Assembly (NCBI RefSeq): GCF_028372415.1
Contig: NC_092878.1
Location: 136,890,750-136,954,749, forward strand
From: Notamacropus eugenii
Lineage: Eukaryota > Chordata > Mammalia > Diprotodontia > Macropodidae
Length of the DNA stretch: 64,000 bases
Direction: 5' to 3'
Shown here: positions 1 to 9,164 of the stretch, piece after piece
Layout of the letters: each line of letters opens with the position of its first letter
How positions within the stretch are numbered: the first letter of the stretch is position 1
Position numbers and translations under genes: made by a program
Notes under the pieces: generated by a model
What the model was told of the DNA's origin: nothing
What the model saw: only the letters and a program-made list of their open reading frames with translations
The model's database searches: none

Positions 1-360
1 TTCCATTTCTTGATCAGGATAACATGTCAAAGGAGGTGGTTCATCTTGGACTATCCCCTGTCACCTTCCATCCCTTCTCCTATGCTTCAGCCCTCATTCC
101 AATTGTTTTGAAGAAAATGTCTTTAAAGAAAGAGTGTGTCTTCATTTTTCCATATCCTAATTTACTTGAGGCATATGATGTAATATTCATTGTAGTTTAT
201 GCCTATTGTTCATGCCTCATGTCTAATCCCTGTATACTCTTCTTTCTCTCTACTACTTTTCCATTTGCCTTTTCTGTTTCCTTCTCTGTCTCCAATCTTT
301 CCATGTATATTCCCATCCCTTTAGTATTCCTTCCTTCTTTCTTCAATTACATTTTTTACT

Positions 361-790
361 CTTGAGAGGAGGGGCCAGGAAGCAAGGGAAAGAGAAGCCA
401 AGATATGGAGACCTGCAGAAAGATAAAGTGATGGAGAAAGAGACAGAGAAATAAAACCATGAAAGAACATGAGAAAGGATGAGAGAGAGAGAGAGAGAAG
501 TCATGAAAGAGAGTGACAAAGACAGAGACAGAGAGAAAACATGAAAAACAGAAACAGAACATTAGAGACAGAACTATGAGAGACAGAGAAGTAGAGACAT
601 ATAGAGAGATAGAAACAGAGAGAAAGATCTTTGGAGCGGGGGAGAGAAACAGAGAAAGAGGGAGATAGAAAAAGCAAGAAACAGAGACAAAAGGAGGGAA
701 GAAAGGAAGTAGAAAGGTAGGGACAGAGAGAGATAGAGTGAGAGAGAGAGAGAGAGGGAGGAAGGGAGGGAGGGAAAGAGAGAAGGGAGA
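361..790. repeat. Purine-rich (GA)n-like low-complexity tract
   Basis: Over 400 bases of almost pure A/G on the plus strand, with runs of GAGA and AGAGACAG. Long open frames on either strand here are low-complexity (Ser/Leu-rich on the minus strand) and not genes. A shorter related tract sits at the matching place in copy 2 (35395-35485). Confidence 0.85.
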
Positions 791-1636
791 GAGCCCAAGT
801 TTTTTGAGCATGCCCAGTTTGCCTTCCACTGTGTGTCTCTGTATGTCTTTAAAACTGGTGAGACTGAGATATTCACCCTCTTTTCTGCCATCTTTTCATT
901 TACACTCTTTTCAGTGATCCTTATGTGTTGTGCCCAATGTGGGTGCCATGAACTTACCTGCTCAAAGGCAAGGGCACATTCTTTCCCTATTCTCCCTCTC
1001 TTTGACCCTGGTTCCCTGTAGTGGTCTTGCTGGTGTTCATTTTTGTTCTGTGTTATTTGTCCTCAGTTTCAGATGCTGGAGGTGATCTTCATGGAACTGA
1101 AAGTGAGCCATGGTGACCTTGGAGACAGGATAGCTGGTGGGGTGGTGCAGCCAGGCATGCATGGAAACCCTGAGAAGCCAGAATGCCTGGAACTCAAGCC
1201 TTAGGGGACTCTTGAACTTAGAACTGGGACTGTGCTCTCTGGTAACTGAACTTAGCTATGAAGCTAAAGCTCTCTCCCCCCATCCTGACAACTGGGGTAG
1301 TGCAGAGAGAGGCAGGGATCACCCTCCCATTTGTGGGGACAAAAAGAGACTAGGCATCTCTACTCTTGTTCCTTTTGAACCAACCTTATGCCACCTGTGG
1401 GAGACTCAACATGTAGGGAATCAGCTGGGATTTGTCCTTCTTATATTGTATCTGTGTGTATTATAATGCTATATCATAGTGTATACTGTATTTATTTAAA
1501 ATGATTTAAAAACATTCCATTACACAGATAACTTCTTATGTGTGTTAGTTATCTTTTTTCTTTTAACTCTTTTTGGGTAAAGTTAAATTAGTTTAACATG
1601 TGGCTACTTGCTACATTTTCTCTCTGCCCACAGATA
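791..1636. other. Non-coding duplicated sequence, no gene seen
   Basis: Shared with copy 2 (about 35500-36368). Short open frames exist in both copies, but they are not in matching frames and look like no known protein. Around 929-945 the string TGTGCCCAATGTGGG resembles a tRNA-Lys primer-binding site, but no LTR end can be placed beside it. Confidence 0.5.
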
Positions 1637-1894
1637 GGTCTTGATAGTTCCAATAGCCTTAAAGGTAAAGTCAGCTCCATAACCAGTCATTTCCACCACC
1701 ATCTGCTGGATGGGCTTCTTGAAGTGTTGAGGATTAAGGCAATCAGTGACCCTAAGAGCTTTTGCCCTAGCTAACTTCCCTTCATTGATGTCAATACCAA
1801 TGATCCTGGCAGCACCAGGTGCTCTGCACCTCAGAACAACTGCAGAGCCAACACCTCCAAACCCAAAGACAACACAGGGGGAACCAGGGGGAAC
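1637..1894 (-). pseudogene. ADH pseudogene copy 1, exon 6 (coenzyme-binding domain)
   Basis: Medium-chain zinc alcohol dehydrogenases oxidise alcohols with NAD+ in the cytosol; exon 6 encodes most of the Rossmann fold. The minus strand shows an acceptor (TTTCATGTGCAG) followed by an open frame. That frame contains GFGGVG, the dinucleotide-binding GxGxxG loop, then GAARIIGIDINEGKLARAKA, where the Asp selects NAD. It ends in GADFTFKAIGTIKT. The expected exon is 261 bp. Here the recognisable part is 258 bp, because the last codon and the 5' splice donor are deleted: ACC runs straight into TATCTGTGGG. Unlike copy 2, the glycine loop is intact. With the lesions in exons 4 and 5, it is part of a dead gene. 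The ADH class cannot be assigned by eye. Confidence 0.88.
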
Positions 1895-2104
1895 CTGCAC
1901 ATGAAAGGCACAGCTTCCTAGTGAGACTTCAGTGTGGAATGTGCCAGCATTATCAAAACAGAAAAAATATTCTTCACAGTCTGCCTGAGTCTTTACAGGC
2001 TACTTGCTTGACCATTTTGGTTGGTTCAGCCATGTCTGGGTATCCATTAGGGATATCCATTATCCATTCCTTGTTCGTTTAACTGCCCATCAACACATGC
2101 TCAC

Positions 2105-2323
2105 CTGTGTTACATTAACAGCAACTCCATAGCCTGTGGGGATTCTAAGGGCTAATATGCAGACATTCTCCAGGGGTGAGCATCATCAGTTTTTACTACT
2201 GCTATCTCATGCATCACGATGTAGTCAGTAAATGTACTTGCTCCAAAATTATTATGCACTTTCCTTCCTCTACATGTAAATCTGGTAGTACCATCAAGCA
2301 TCAGTCCAACAGGAGAAAAGATA
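2105..2323 (-). pseudogene. ADH pseudogene copy 1, exon 5, with 1-bp deletion
   Basis: Acceptor ACTAG at 2328-2324 and donor GTGAGC after 2105 are both intact. The translated start (IFSPVGLMLDG, then RFTCRGRK and FGASTFTDY) matches the ADH segment before the catalytic-zinc cysteine. The exon is 219 bp, where copy 2 and other mammalian ADH genes have 220. One G is missing at the GCT-CACCCC site (copy 2 reads GCTGCACCCC), which shifts the frame. Past the deletion, the codon equivalent to catalytic Cys174 is CTT (Leu), while copy 2 still has TGT. Both changes abolish function. Confidence 0.88.
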
Positions 2324-2427
2324 CTAGTCCATGCAGACAGACAGACACAGATCCACACAAAGAGACATGAGATCAATCAGCTGTGGGTAACGATTTAAGC
2401 AGAATAAGTGATAAGGAAAGTGCTTAC

Positions 2428-2515
2428 TCTTTCTTCAAGCAACAATTACCCTTGGCATGTAAGCAGGAGTCACATTTTCAGGACTGAGGGACAGCAATCA
2501 TTAAGACTTTATCTC
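2428..2515 (-). pseudogene. ADH pseudogene copy 1, exon 4, with in-frame stop
   Basis: An 88-bp exon, the standard ADH exon 4 length, lies between acceptor CCCTTAG and donor GTAAGC. It encodes the start of the structural-zinc lobe: DKVLMIAVPQS, then a TGA, then KCDSCLHAKGNCCLKK. Copy 2 has TGCCAA (Cys-Gln) where this copy has TCCTGA (Ser-stop). The first structural-zinc cysteine is thus lost and translation is ended. The exon phases (2 bases at each edge) join correctly to exon 5. No exon 3 follows upstream, because the duplicated block breaks off at 2795. Confidence 0.88.
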
Positions 2516-2795
2516 CTAAGGGAGGAAAAGAGAAGAAATGGTTATCACTATGAATGGAAAGAAAAATTGAATAGAATCCAAATGAAATGTGGAGATAATT
2601 CAGCGCACTGAGTTTCATAAAAAAATAACTCACAAAGTTGTAATGAAAACTTGTCACATACGTAGCATTAATAATGCAAATGTACTTTGCTAGGAAGAAG
2701 CAATTTTCCTCTTGACCTTGGCCATACAAATGGCTATATCCATGTAAGAGAAGTTGTTGCCTTTATGGACATCAGTTCTCTAGTATTTTGAGTTA

Positions 2796-3063
2796 ATCTG
2801 TGGCATAATATTACTCCCTGTGTGTCTCCCCTGCCTGATACAGCTAATTACATGAACTATTCAAAATATCCTGTCTAAAATGATCAGACTAGAAGGAAAG
2901 GTGGAGGGGTCTGTGCGGCTGATGATTCTAAAAAGTCAGGGTTGGACCCCAATTGACCCTGAAGGTCAAAATGAGCCTGAGGTGGAAGAAGACAAAATGA
3001 TGGAAGAAGCATACCAGGAGTGGTGTGAAGAGTCTTCAAAGGATAAAAGATAAGAGAAGGGAT
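2796..3063. other. Copy-1-only segment with a 57-codon open frame
   Basis: These 268 bases have no counterpart next to the matching point in copy 2 (37515). A plus-strand frame runs from ATG at 2880 to TAA at 3051-3053. It is acidic (PEVEEDKMMEEAYQEWCEE) and begins MIRLEGKVEGSV. I do not recognise it; the composition would suit a retroviral gag fragment or chance. It stops ten bases before the inverted provirus begins. Confidence 0.3.
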
Positions 3064-3252
3064 TGTGAGAGATGATCTCTGAGGATCTCTCAGGAATGAA
3101 GCCTCTTGAAGGGTTTGTTTCTTGCCTAGTTGAAACAGTTGCAGCAGACTGATCTTGTAGATGAAATGTTTCAACATATTCTGTACTCTCCCAAGACTAC
3201 CCCCTTTTTTTTCTCAGACTACACTCTATGCTCTCCCAAGACTACACTCTTC

Positions 3253-3871
3253 ACTTTCTGCCAGGCCTAGAGGCCTGAGGGCTACCTGAGTCTTCGCTTA
3301 CCTCTATCGGAGGTCTTCGGTTGGCCAAACCGGATGCTCGTATGAGAGAAAGGACGTTCCAGAGTCGAACAAGGGTTGAGCTTTATTTCAGGGTCTAGTT
3401 ACAAGTGCAGGGGAATTCTTCCTTAGGAGGGAGCGAAGAATCTCCCAAGGAGGCAAAGATCTTACAATAAGAGATTGGAAGTAGAAGTATAAGTGGGGAG
3501 AGAGGGGGAGGGGAGAGAGGAGAGAGGAAAAGCGGAGCCTTGTTGTCCTCACACGTGGCCCCTCCGCCCAAGAGAACTTTCAGGCTTTCCTGATCCTACT
3601 TAAGCTCTCCAGCCGCATAGTTTGCATCTGAATACCGTGCTGTTAGATAACAATAGTGTGCCCAGATCCGGGACAATCTCGAGGGCGGGGAGAGCTCTCT
3701 CCCATCACGTTTCTCACAGGAAGAGGCGGAAATACACGAGATAGCTCGGTTCACCTCGATTCCCAGTCGTTTCCTGGGGGGTCTCGTGAGAACTCTAAGA
3801 TTTAGAAGTTCCCACCTTTACCTGCCCGAGACTGTCCACATGGAATTGAGCTTCCATCCCCAGCAACTTTC
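3253..3871 (-). mobile_element. Nested solo LTR with 6-bp target duplication (class II-like)
   Basis: A 607-bp unit (3259-3865) begins TGCCAGGCC and ends CCCAGCA on the plus strand. It is flanked by the direct repeat ACTTTC (3253-3258, 3866-3871). TG...CA ends with a 6-bp duplication are typical of betaretrovirus-like (class II, ERV-K) insertions. The reverse complement of TTTATT near 3382 gives AATAAA, which suggests minus orientation. It is clearly richer in CpG than its surroundings (for example TATCGGAGGTCTTCGG), so it is probably younger than the host LTR. No internal genes remain, consistent with LTR-LTR recombination. Confidence 0.85.
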
Positions 3872-4093
3872 TCAGATTGCCCTCTGCATTTTCCCAGCCT
3901 TTCCCCTCCCATAGCAGGGAGGAATAACACTTCCCCCTCTTCTTTTTTTAAGGGCTAATGTGTGAAACTATTGTTTTTAGTTCTCTGTAGCTGGAGTAGA
4001 TTGTCCCAAATAGATTGTACCCTCAGGGCTTACACCAGTGAGCCCTGAGGAAGGACTCTAGGGGACTAGGAAGAGAGGACTGCAGTTAGGGCC

Positions 4094-4189
4094 TATATAA
4101 TTTGCTGAGCTAAACACAGCTCCACTTTCTTGAGTTCGTGCCACTTTTTGGGTGCTCTGGGGGAGCTCTTTATCGAGAAAGTCAATAAA
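4094..4189 (+). promoter_or_regulatory. Left LTR TATA box and polyadenylation signal
   Basis: TATATAA at 4094-4100 and AATAAA at 4184-4189, separated as in a compact retroviral U3/R. The same pair lies in the right LTR on the other strand. If active, this LTR would transcribe rightwards, antisense to env. Confidence 0.6.
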
Positions 4190-4233
4190 CGAACTATTCT
4201 TTCTGCTAATATCTCTGAGACTCTGATCCATTA

Positions 4234-4248
4234 ACTCAAAGTTTGAGT
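4234..4248. repeat. 15-bp near-palindrome at the LTR/env inversion junction
   Basis: ACTCAAA-G-TTTGAGT has 7-bp perfect arms around one base, exactly where plus-oriented LTR sequence gives way to minus-oriented env sequence. Confidence 0.75.
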
Positions 4249-5669
4249 GAATTGGTCCACCAACAAATGGAGAGCTTTGGAAGTCTGGTTAGTTATTATT
4301 TCAACCACATCCTGGAGGTAGATAATCCTATTTAACATATCCCCAACTCCTGTCCTGCACCCATGTTGCTGGTCCATACACTTTAATGATTCTTTCAGGT
4401 AACCAAGTATCACCCCATCCATTGGCGTCCCCTGTGCTAGCAATGGATGTATCTATAGTCCTCCTTGATCTCCCTAGATCATCATGCAACTTTATTCCTA
4501 AGTGATCCCTTTCCTGACCTGGTAGGAGAAAGAATATAGGTCTAATTAAGCCTACGTAACAGGTTGCACTCCAGTCTGAAGGTAAGTGTGTAAATGCTGT
4601 TTTCTCACAGATCCAATAATTACCCCTTAGAGCAGGTATTGGTTGGGTGGATATAATTGTTTTGTTAGAAACTACAGGGTAGTAATGCAAATCCTGATCT
4701 CCCAAGGGACCACTCCTATGCTGCAACTGATCATTGCTCTTATATGGGCATCTCCATAATTGTTGCTCCTGTCTTCGTGAGCATCCTTTGATATAGGATT
4801 CACTTCCATTGTCAGCACTCCAGAATGTGGCAAAGTAACCAGACCAAGTCAGGTTATGCCAAGCCCAGTTATATCTTAGGAGAATTAATCTCCCAGTCAA
4901 ATTATTCTTCATGCAATCAACTATTCCCCTGTCTCCTTTGCAACTATACTTTGGGTCCCTCCTACTAACAGATATTGACAGTTCTGTTTATAATTAATAC
5001 CTGTGATCAGGTTATTATGGCATGTCATCCAGGTGCCATTACTGTACCGGACATGGATATCATTCCATTTTCCTAGATATGGAGTACAATTCTTTATATA
5101 AGCCCCAATTTGAAGAGAGCGTGTCCATTTACAACTACTATTCCCCATCTGTATCTTTCTTCCCTGCTGTTGCACATAATATTGTCCCTTCACCTGTTTT
5201 GCTAATGACCAGGAATGTTCCTCTGGGGCTGACCAGAACCTGGTCCCATTATGTTCTTCAGAGCGATTGCTTAATATCCAGGCTGGGGAGAGGGGAATGG
5301 GGACTTATGGCCAAGACTCCAACTGTCAAGGCCTCCCACACACTCAACAACGGGTAAGGTTAAAACTGCCCACTATTGTCTCAATCAGCTGTTTAAATTT
5401 ATTCCTTTCTTCCTGGCAGGGGGCTCGAATGGGGGCAGGGACTCCACAAGATAAGAGAGAAACCACTAGGATTAATATTAGGGAAAGTCCCATGGTGTTA
5501 CACTATTATTACAAGTAAAGCGGCTATGCAGAGAAATGGAGGCACAAGCAGAGATACCTGCAACTAGAACCAGCAGTAACAAGTTTGGGATCAATAGACA
5601 CAATGATATAAAGAGTCTCATAGATAGGGTTAAATTAGGGTTCCTGTATCCAGCCTGTGGGTGGCCCAC
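4234..5669 (-). pseudogene. env: env pseudogene (surface subunit and start of transmembrane subunit)
   Basis: Env mediates attachment and membrane fusion in retroviruses. A minus-strand frame opening near 5669 has a hydrophobic signal-like stretch (LLIPNLLLLVLVAG). Two Asn-rich glycosylation-type stretches follow at 4921-5193 and 4328-4912 (194 codons open). A basic SRR, at about 4456, marks the likely subunit boundary. Downstream, in another frame, come LNRIIYLQDVVEIITNQTS and LLVDQFTQT, a transmembrane-subunit pattern of class I retroviruses. At least two frameshifts separate these pieces. The gene ends abruptly at about 4234, before the disulphide loop and membrane anchor, because the inverted LTR begins there. 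Non-functional. Confidence 0.85.
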
Positions 5670-5716
5670 ACCTAAGGTGTGGTTTTAGTCCCTCCAACCC
5701 TTCAGTGCCTGCAGAG

Positions 5717-7092
5717 TCAACTGTCCATTCTGCTGGAGGAGTTACGGGACCTTTGACTCGGATGTGATGAGTCCTTGGTTGGAATCACTGTGTCAGAAGT
5801 CAATAGGACTTGAAACAGTCCCTTCCAGGACAGGGCAAGCTTTTCCTGCTTCCAGGTCCAAATCAGTACCCAGTTACCAGGTTGGTATCGGTGAACAGGA
5901 AATCCCAGAGATGGGGTCTGGACAATCAGCCCCTTTTTCTGTAACGACAGTAAAGTTCTGGTCAAAGATAGTACATCTTCTTTCAGAAATCTATCCTTAT
6001 TGGGAACAGTGGGGATATCAGTCAAAGTAGTTGGATAGGGGCGCCTGTATAAAAGTTCATATGGGGACAGTCCAATATCCCTTCGGGATTTAGTTCTAAA
6101 ACTAAAATTTTAGTTCTTCAGGGTTTAGTTCTAACCCTTAACAAGGCTAAGGGAAGACATTTAGTCCATGGAAGTGAGTTTCTAAGGCTAATTTGATCAA
6201 CTGCCTCTTAATTTCTTGATTCATCCTTTCTACCTTGTCTGAGGACAGGGGATGCCAGGGAGTATGGAAGGCCCAAGATATCTCAAGGGCTGTCATAATA
6301 GACTGGAGGAGTTTTAAGTAAAGTGTGTTCCTTGATCTGAAGCTAATCTTTCTGTCAAGTCATATCTGGGAATGATATGTTCTAAAATAATTTTACCACT
6401 GAAGCAGTGGCCTGTGCCAAAGGGTAAGCTTCCACCTAAGAGGTTAGGTGATCTACTACCACAAGGAGGGATTTGCGCCTTCCAACAGGGGGTAGCTCCG
6501 TGAAATCCACCTGGATGTTTTGAAATGGCTGAATACCTGGGCATCTCCCTCCTCCTGGTGCCCTGTGCTGAGCAGTCTTATTCATCCTTTGACAAATAAT
6601 GCAGCCATCCACCATCTGACAGGCCAGGGTATAAATCCCAGGAGACTCAAATCAGGTCATCCCTGATTTTGGGCATTCCAGTGACTCCCCTGGTGTAGGT
6701 GTTGTAAGACCTGCCTCTTATTGGCCTTATTGATTACCTCTCTTCCATCTGGTAGGAGGCACTTCCCCTCTACATTTTGTACTTCTCCTAAATTCTGGGC
6801 CACTTTCTTCTCATCCCAGATAGGTTAGGTAGGCCAAGATTCGAGGGAAGGTCAGGAATTAAAACTAATATCTGATCCTCCCTTGTTCCATACTCCCCTT
6901 CACCAACCCGCTTTGCTTCCGCATCAGCTAACCTGATCCATTTATATGGATCATGGCTATGTCTTCAGGCAATTGTAAATTTTCAAGAACCTGAGAGAGA
7001 AGGGTGACATGGGTCAATTCTTTTCCTTTACTTTTTATCATACCCCTTTCTTCCCAAATTTTTCCAAATACCTGTACCACTCCCCAAGCGTA
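5717..7092 (-). pseudogene. pol: pol pseudogene: integrase region
   Basis: Integrase inserts viral DNA into the host chromosome. On the minus strand, in order: a zinc-binding region with an HLHQGSH stretch near 6690 and CIIC near 6590; a catalytic core with a VDFTELPP-type stretch near 6500 (one frame) and SDQGTHFT near 6315; and a C-terminal domain (5717-6025) with YQPGNWVLIWTWKQEKL and a following VLLTSDT. The pieces lie in different frames with stops between them, so no complete integrase is encoded. The C-terminal frame stops just before env, as in compact class I proviruses. Confidence 0.85.
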
Positions 7093-7747
7093 CTAGGAGT
7101 TTGTATATATACTTCCCCTTTTTCCTCTTAAAAGTTTTAAAGCTTGGTTCAAGGCATACAATTCACAAGTCTGGGCTGACCAAATTTTTGGTAACTTAGC
7201 TGCTTCTACCAAGGCTGTTCTATCACCTTCCACAACAGCATACCCATTCTGTCTCTGTCCCTCCACTACCCTGGAGGAGCTGTCAATAAACAAATTAACT
7301 GCCCCAGGCATAGGGGACTCTTGCAGGTCCTCTCTAATTTTGATCTGGTAATCTATCATTTCCATACAACAATGTTCCACCTTTTCTTGCTCCTGATTAG
7401 GTAAAGCTGACAAGAAAGAGGCTGGATTCAGGTTAGGGTCTTGTGCCAATAGCAAGTCATCCTTTTCTAAGAGGATGGCCTCATACTTAAGAATCCATGA
7501 ATCTATCAACCACCTGTTTGCTCTCTAATTCAGGATAGATCCTACCTGATGAGGAACACTCACAATCAGCCGCCCCCTTCCTCCCCCCCAATGTCAACTC
7601 TCTACTTTCTTTTACCATAACTGCAGTGGCAGCAATGGATTGAATACAAGTGGGCCACTCCCTGGCTACAGGGTTTAGGAGTTTTGATAGAAAAGCCTCT
7701 GGTCTCCTTTGCCCTCCCCTTTCTTGAGTTAGAACTCCAAGGGCCAC
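7093..7747 (-). pseudogene. pol: pol pseudogene: connection and RNase H region
   Basis: RNase H removes RNA from the RNA-DNA hybrid during reverse transcription. The minus-strand frame 7487-7747 begins ALGVLTQERGGQRRPEAFLS, matching the connection domain of class I retroviral reverse transcriptase. Frame 7093-7509 carries NLFIDSSSRVVEG (first acidic residue), CELYALNQAL (catalytic Glu) and YTNS, where an Asp is usual at the third site. The two frames overlap out of phase, so at least one frameshift is present. Confidence 0.85.
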
Positions 7748-8720
7748 TCCCTTTTCACTATTTACAAATAAATGGAAGGCTTATCTAATGAGAGCAGGAC
7801 AAGCCCTGGGATGACACCAAGACTATCTTTAAGTTCTGGAAATTTTCCTGTCCCTCAGAATCCCATTGAATAGGATCTAGTCCCTCTTCTAATAGATGAC
7901 CATACAATGGCTTAGTCAATGTTGGATATGAATTAGTCCAATTTCTACAATACCCAAACAGTCTCCAAAATTTTCTAAGCTCCCTTTTTGTTCAGTGCAA
8001 AGGAATTTGTAGGATCCCTGAAATTCCACTGGGATCTAGTTTCTTGCTTCCATTACTGATTCGATGCCCCAGGTACTAACTTCCTTTTCAACAAACTGCA
8101 ATTTGCTCTTAGATACTCTCAAGCCCATGCTCCCAAGGTAATTCAAAAGCCCATTAGTAGCATCACTGACTGCACTTCTCCTTTCCCCTGTAATAAACAA
8201 ATCATCTACATATTGGAGAACAGTGGTGAAGGGTGGAATCCTAAATTTTTTAAGGATACTCTCCAAAACTTGACCAAACAAGTTTGCTGACTCAGTGTAC
8301 ACTTGTGGGAGGGCACTCCATAGGAGTTGCTGTTTCCTCCCTGTGTCTGGATCTTCCCATTCAAAAGCAAACAGATTTCAGCTTTCTGGCTCAAGGGGAC
8401 AGGCCCAAAAGGCATCTTTCAGATCCACTGCACTGAACCACTCACTATCATTAGGGATTTTTCCTGGGAGGGTGTAGGGATCCAGTACCACAGGGTATGA
8501 AGGGAGGTCAATCTTACTGATTTCTCTTAAGTTCTGAACCAACCTACAAGAGCCATCTCCTTTCTCCATGGGTAATATTGGAGTATTATGTGGAGAACAG
8601 CAAGGCTCCAGCAGCCCTTCCTCTATCAGTCCCTGTATTACCAGTGTAATTCCCTTTCTCCCCTCCAGGGGTATGGGATATTGTTTGATTTGGATTATCA
8701 TATTTGGGGCTTTGAGTCTA
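7748..8720 (-). pseudogene. pol: pol pseudogene: reverse transcriptase polymerase domain
   Basis: The minus-strand frame 8378-8701 carries IKQYPIPLEGRKGI, SPHNTPILPMEKGDGS and AVDLKDAFWACPL, the N-terminal RT blocks with a first catalytic Asp. Frame 8036-8302 carries LQYVDDLFITG; the YVDD box is at 8201-8212. The VDD form fits gamma/class I enzymes. The piece between them sits in a third frame. From 7748 to 8036 the frame is broken. Catalytic aspartates survive but no continuous enzyme is encoded. Confidence 0.9.
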
Positions 8721-8724
8721 ATCT

Positions 8725-9164
8725 TTATGGGAGTAATATTAACCCGCCCTGGGGTTGGGCCCAGACTTGGGATTCAATCTTATTCTCCTCCTCTTCTTTT
8801 AATACCAATATTCTCTTGGGGATTATTTTTGTCCCTTGAGGGACCAACTGGATGGATAATTTAGTTATAAGGTCTCTCCCTAGCAAATTAACTCCTGCCT
8901 CAGGGATCAACGGAAACTTTCCCACTACCTTTGTTTTATCATACTCAAGTTCTGGGACTTCACTAACAGGTACAGGAAAAGTTTTCTCCCTTTACTTCTG
9001 AGATCAGTAATGTCTCTCCCCACAGTTTTGTTTCTGCTGGCACTGCTGTTATGGAAGATCTTGTAGCTCCAGAACCAATTAAAAACATAACCTCTTCACC
9101 TAATAGCCCCACCCTCATATTTATCAAGGATTCTAGGTGGGTTAGATATGAACCCCTGACACCC
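8725..9164 (-). pseudogene. pro: pol pseudogene: protease region, catalytic Asp replaced
   Basis: Retroviral protease cleaves Gag-Pol. Near 9065-9085 the minus strand reads FLIGSGATRSS; the residue at the catalytic Asp place of this fold is Gly. The C-terminal part reads LIPEAGVNLLGRDLITKL, the usual GRD motif that closes the fold. The region continues into the RT linker. Loss of the active-site Asp would inactivate it even without frameshifts. Confidence 0.8.

Larger units (their letters stand above)
1..2795. repeat. Segmental duplication, copy 1, left block
   Basis: This block reads collinearly with 34947-37515 at roughly 85% identity by eye, starting at the first base of the window (TTCCATTTCTTGAT). 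Both blocks contain a purine-rich tract, a non-coding stretch and ADH exons 6, 5 and 4 in the same order and spacing. Similarity stops near 2795 (copy 2: 37515), just after the shared CATCARTTCTCTRG stretch. The left edge lies outside the window. The level of divergence implies an old tandem duplication rather than an assembly artefact. Confidence 0.85.
3064..4232 (+). repeat. Left LTR of provirus, plus orientation, interrupted and 3'-truncated
   Basis: It starts TGTGAGAGATGATCTCTGAG and matches the reverse complement of the right LTR almost throughout. A 607-bp foreign LTR splits it (3259-3865). The last bases recognisable as LTR are CTCTGATCCATT; the remaining ~23 bases of U5, up to the terminal CTCACA seen in the right LTR, are missing. 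Without the insert and its duplicated site the length is about 550 bp, against about 554 for the right LTR. Confidence 0.88.

Noticed and set aside
356-891. Two long minus-strand frames rich in Ser and Leu
   Set aside because: They are translations of the purine-rich low-complexity tract.
920-950. TGTGCCCAATGTGGG, like a class II primer-binding site
   Set aside because: No LTR end with CA precedes it and copy 2 has diverged here; could not be supported.
8568-8864. Plus-strand frames across the pol region
   Set aside because: Shadows of the minus-strand reverse transcriptase and protease remnants.
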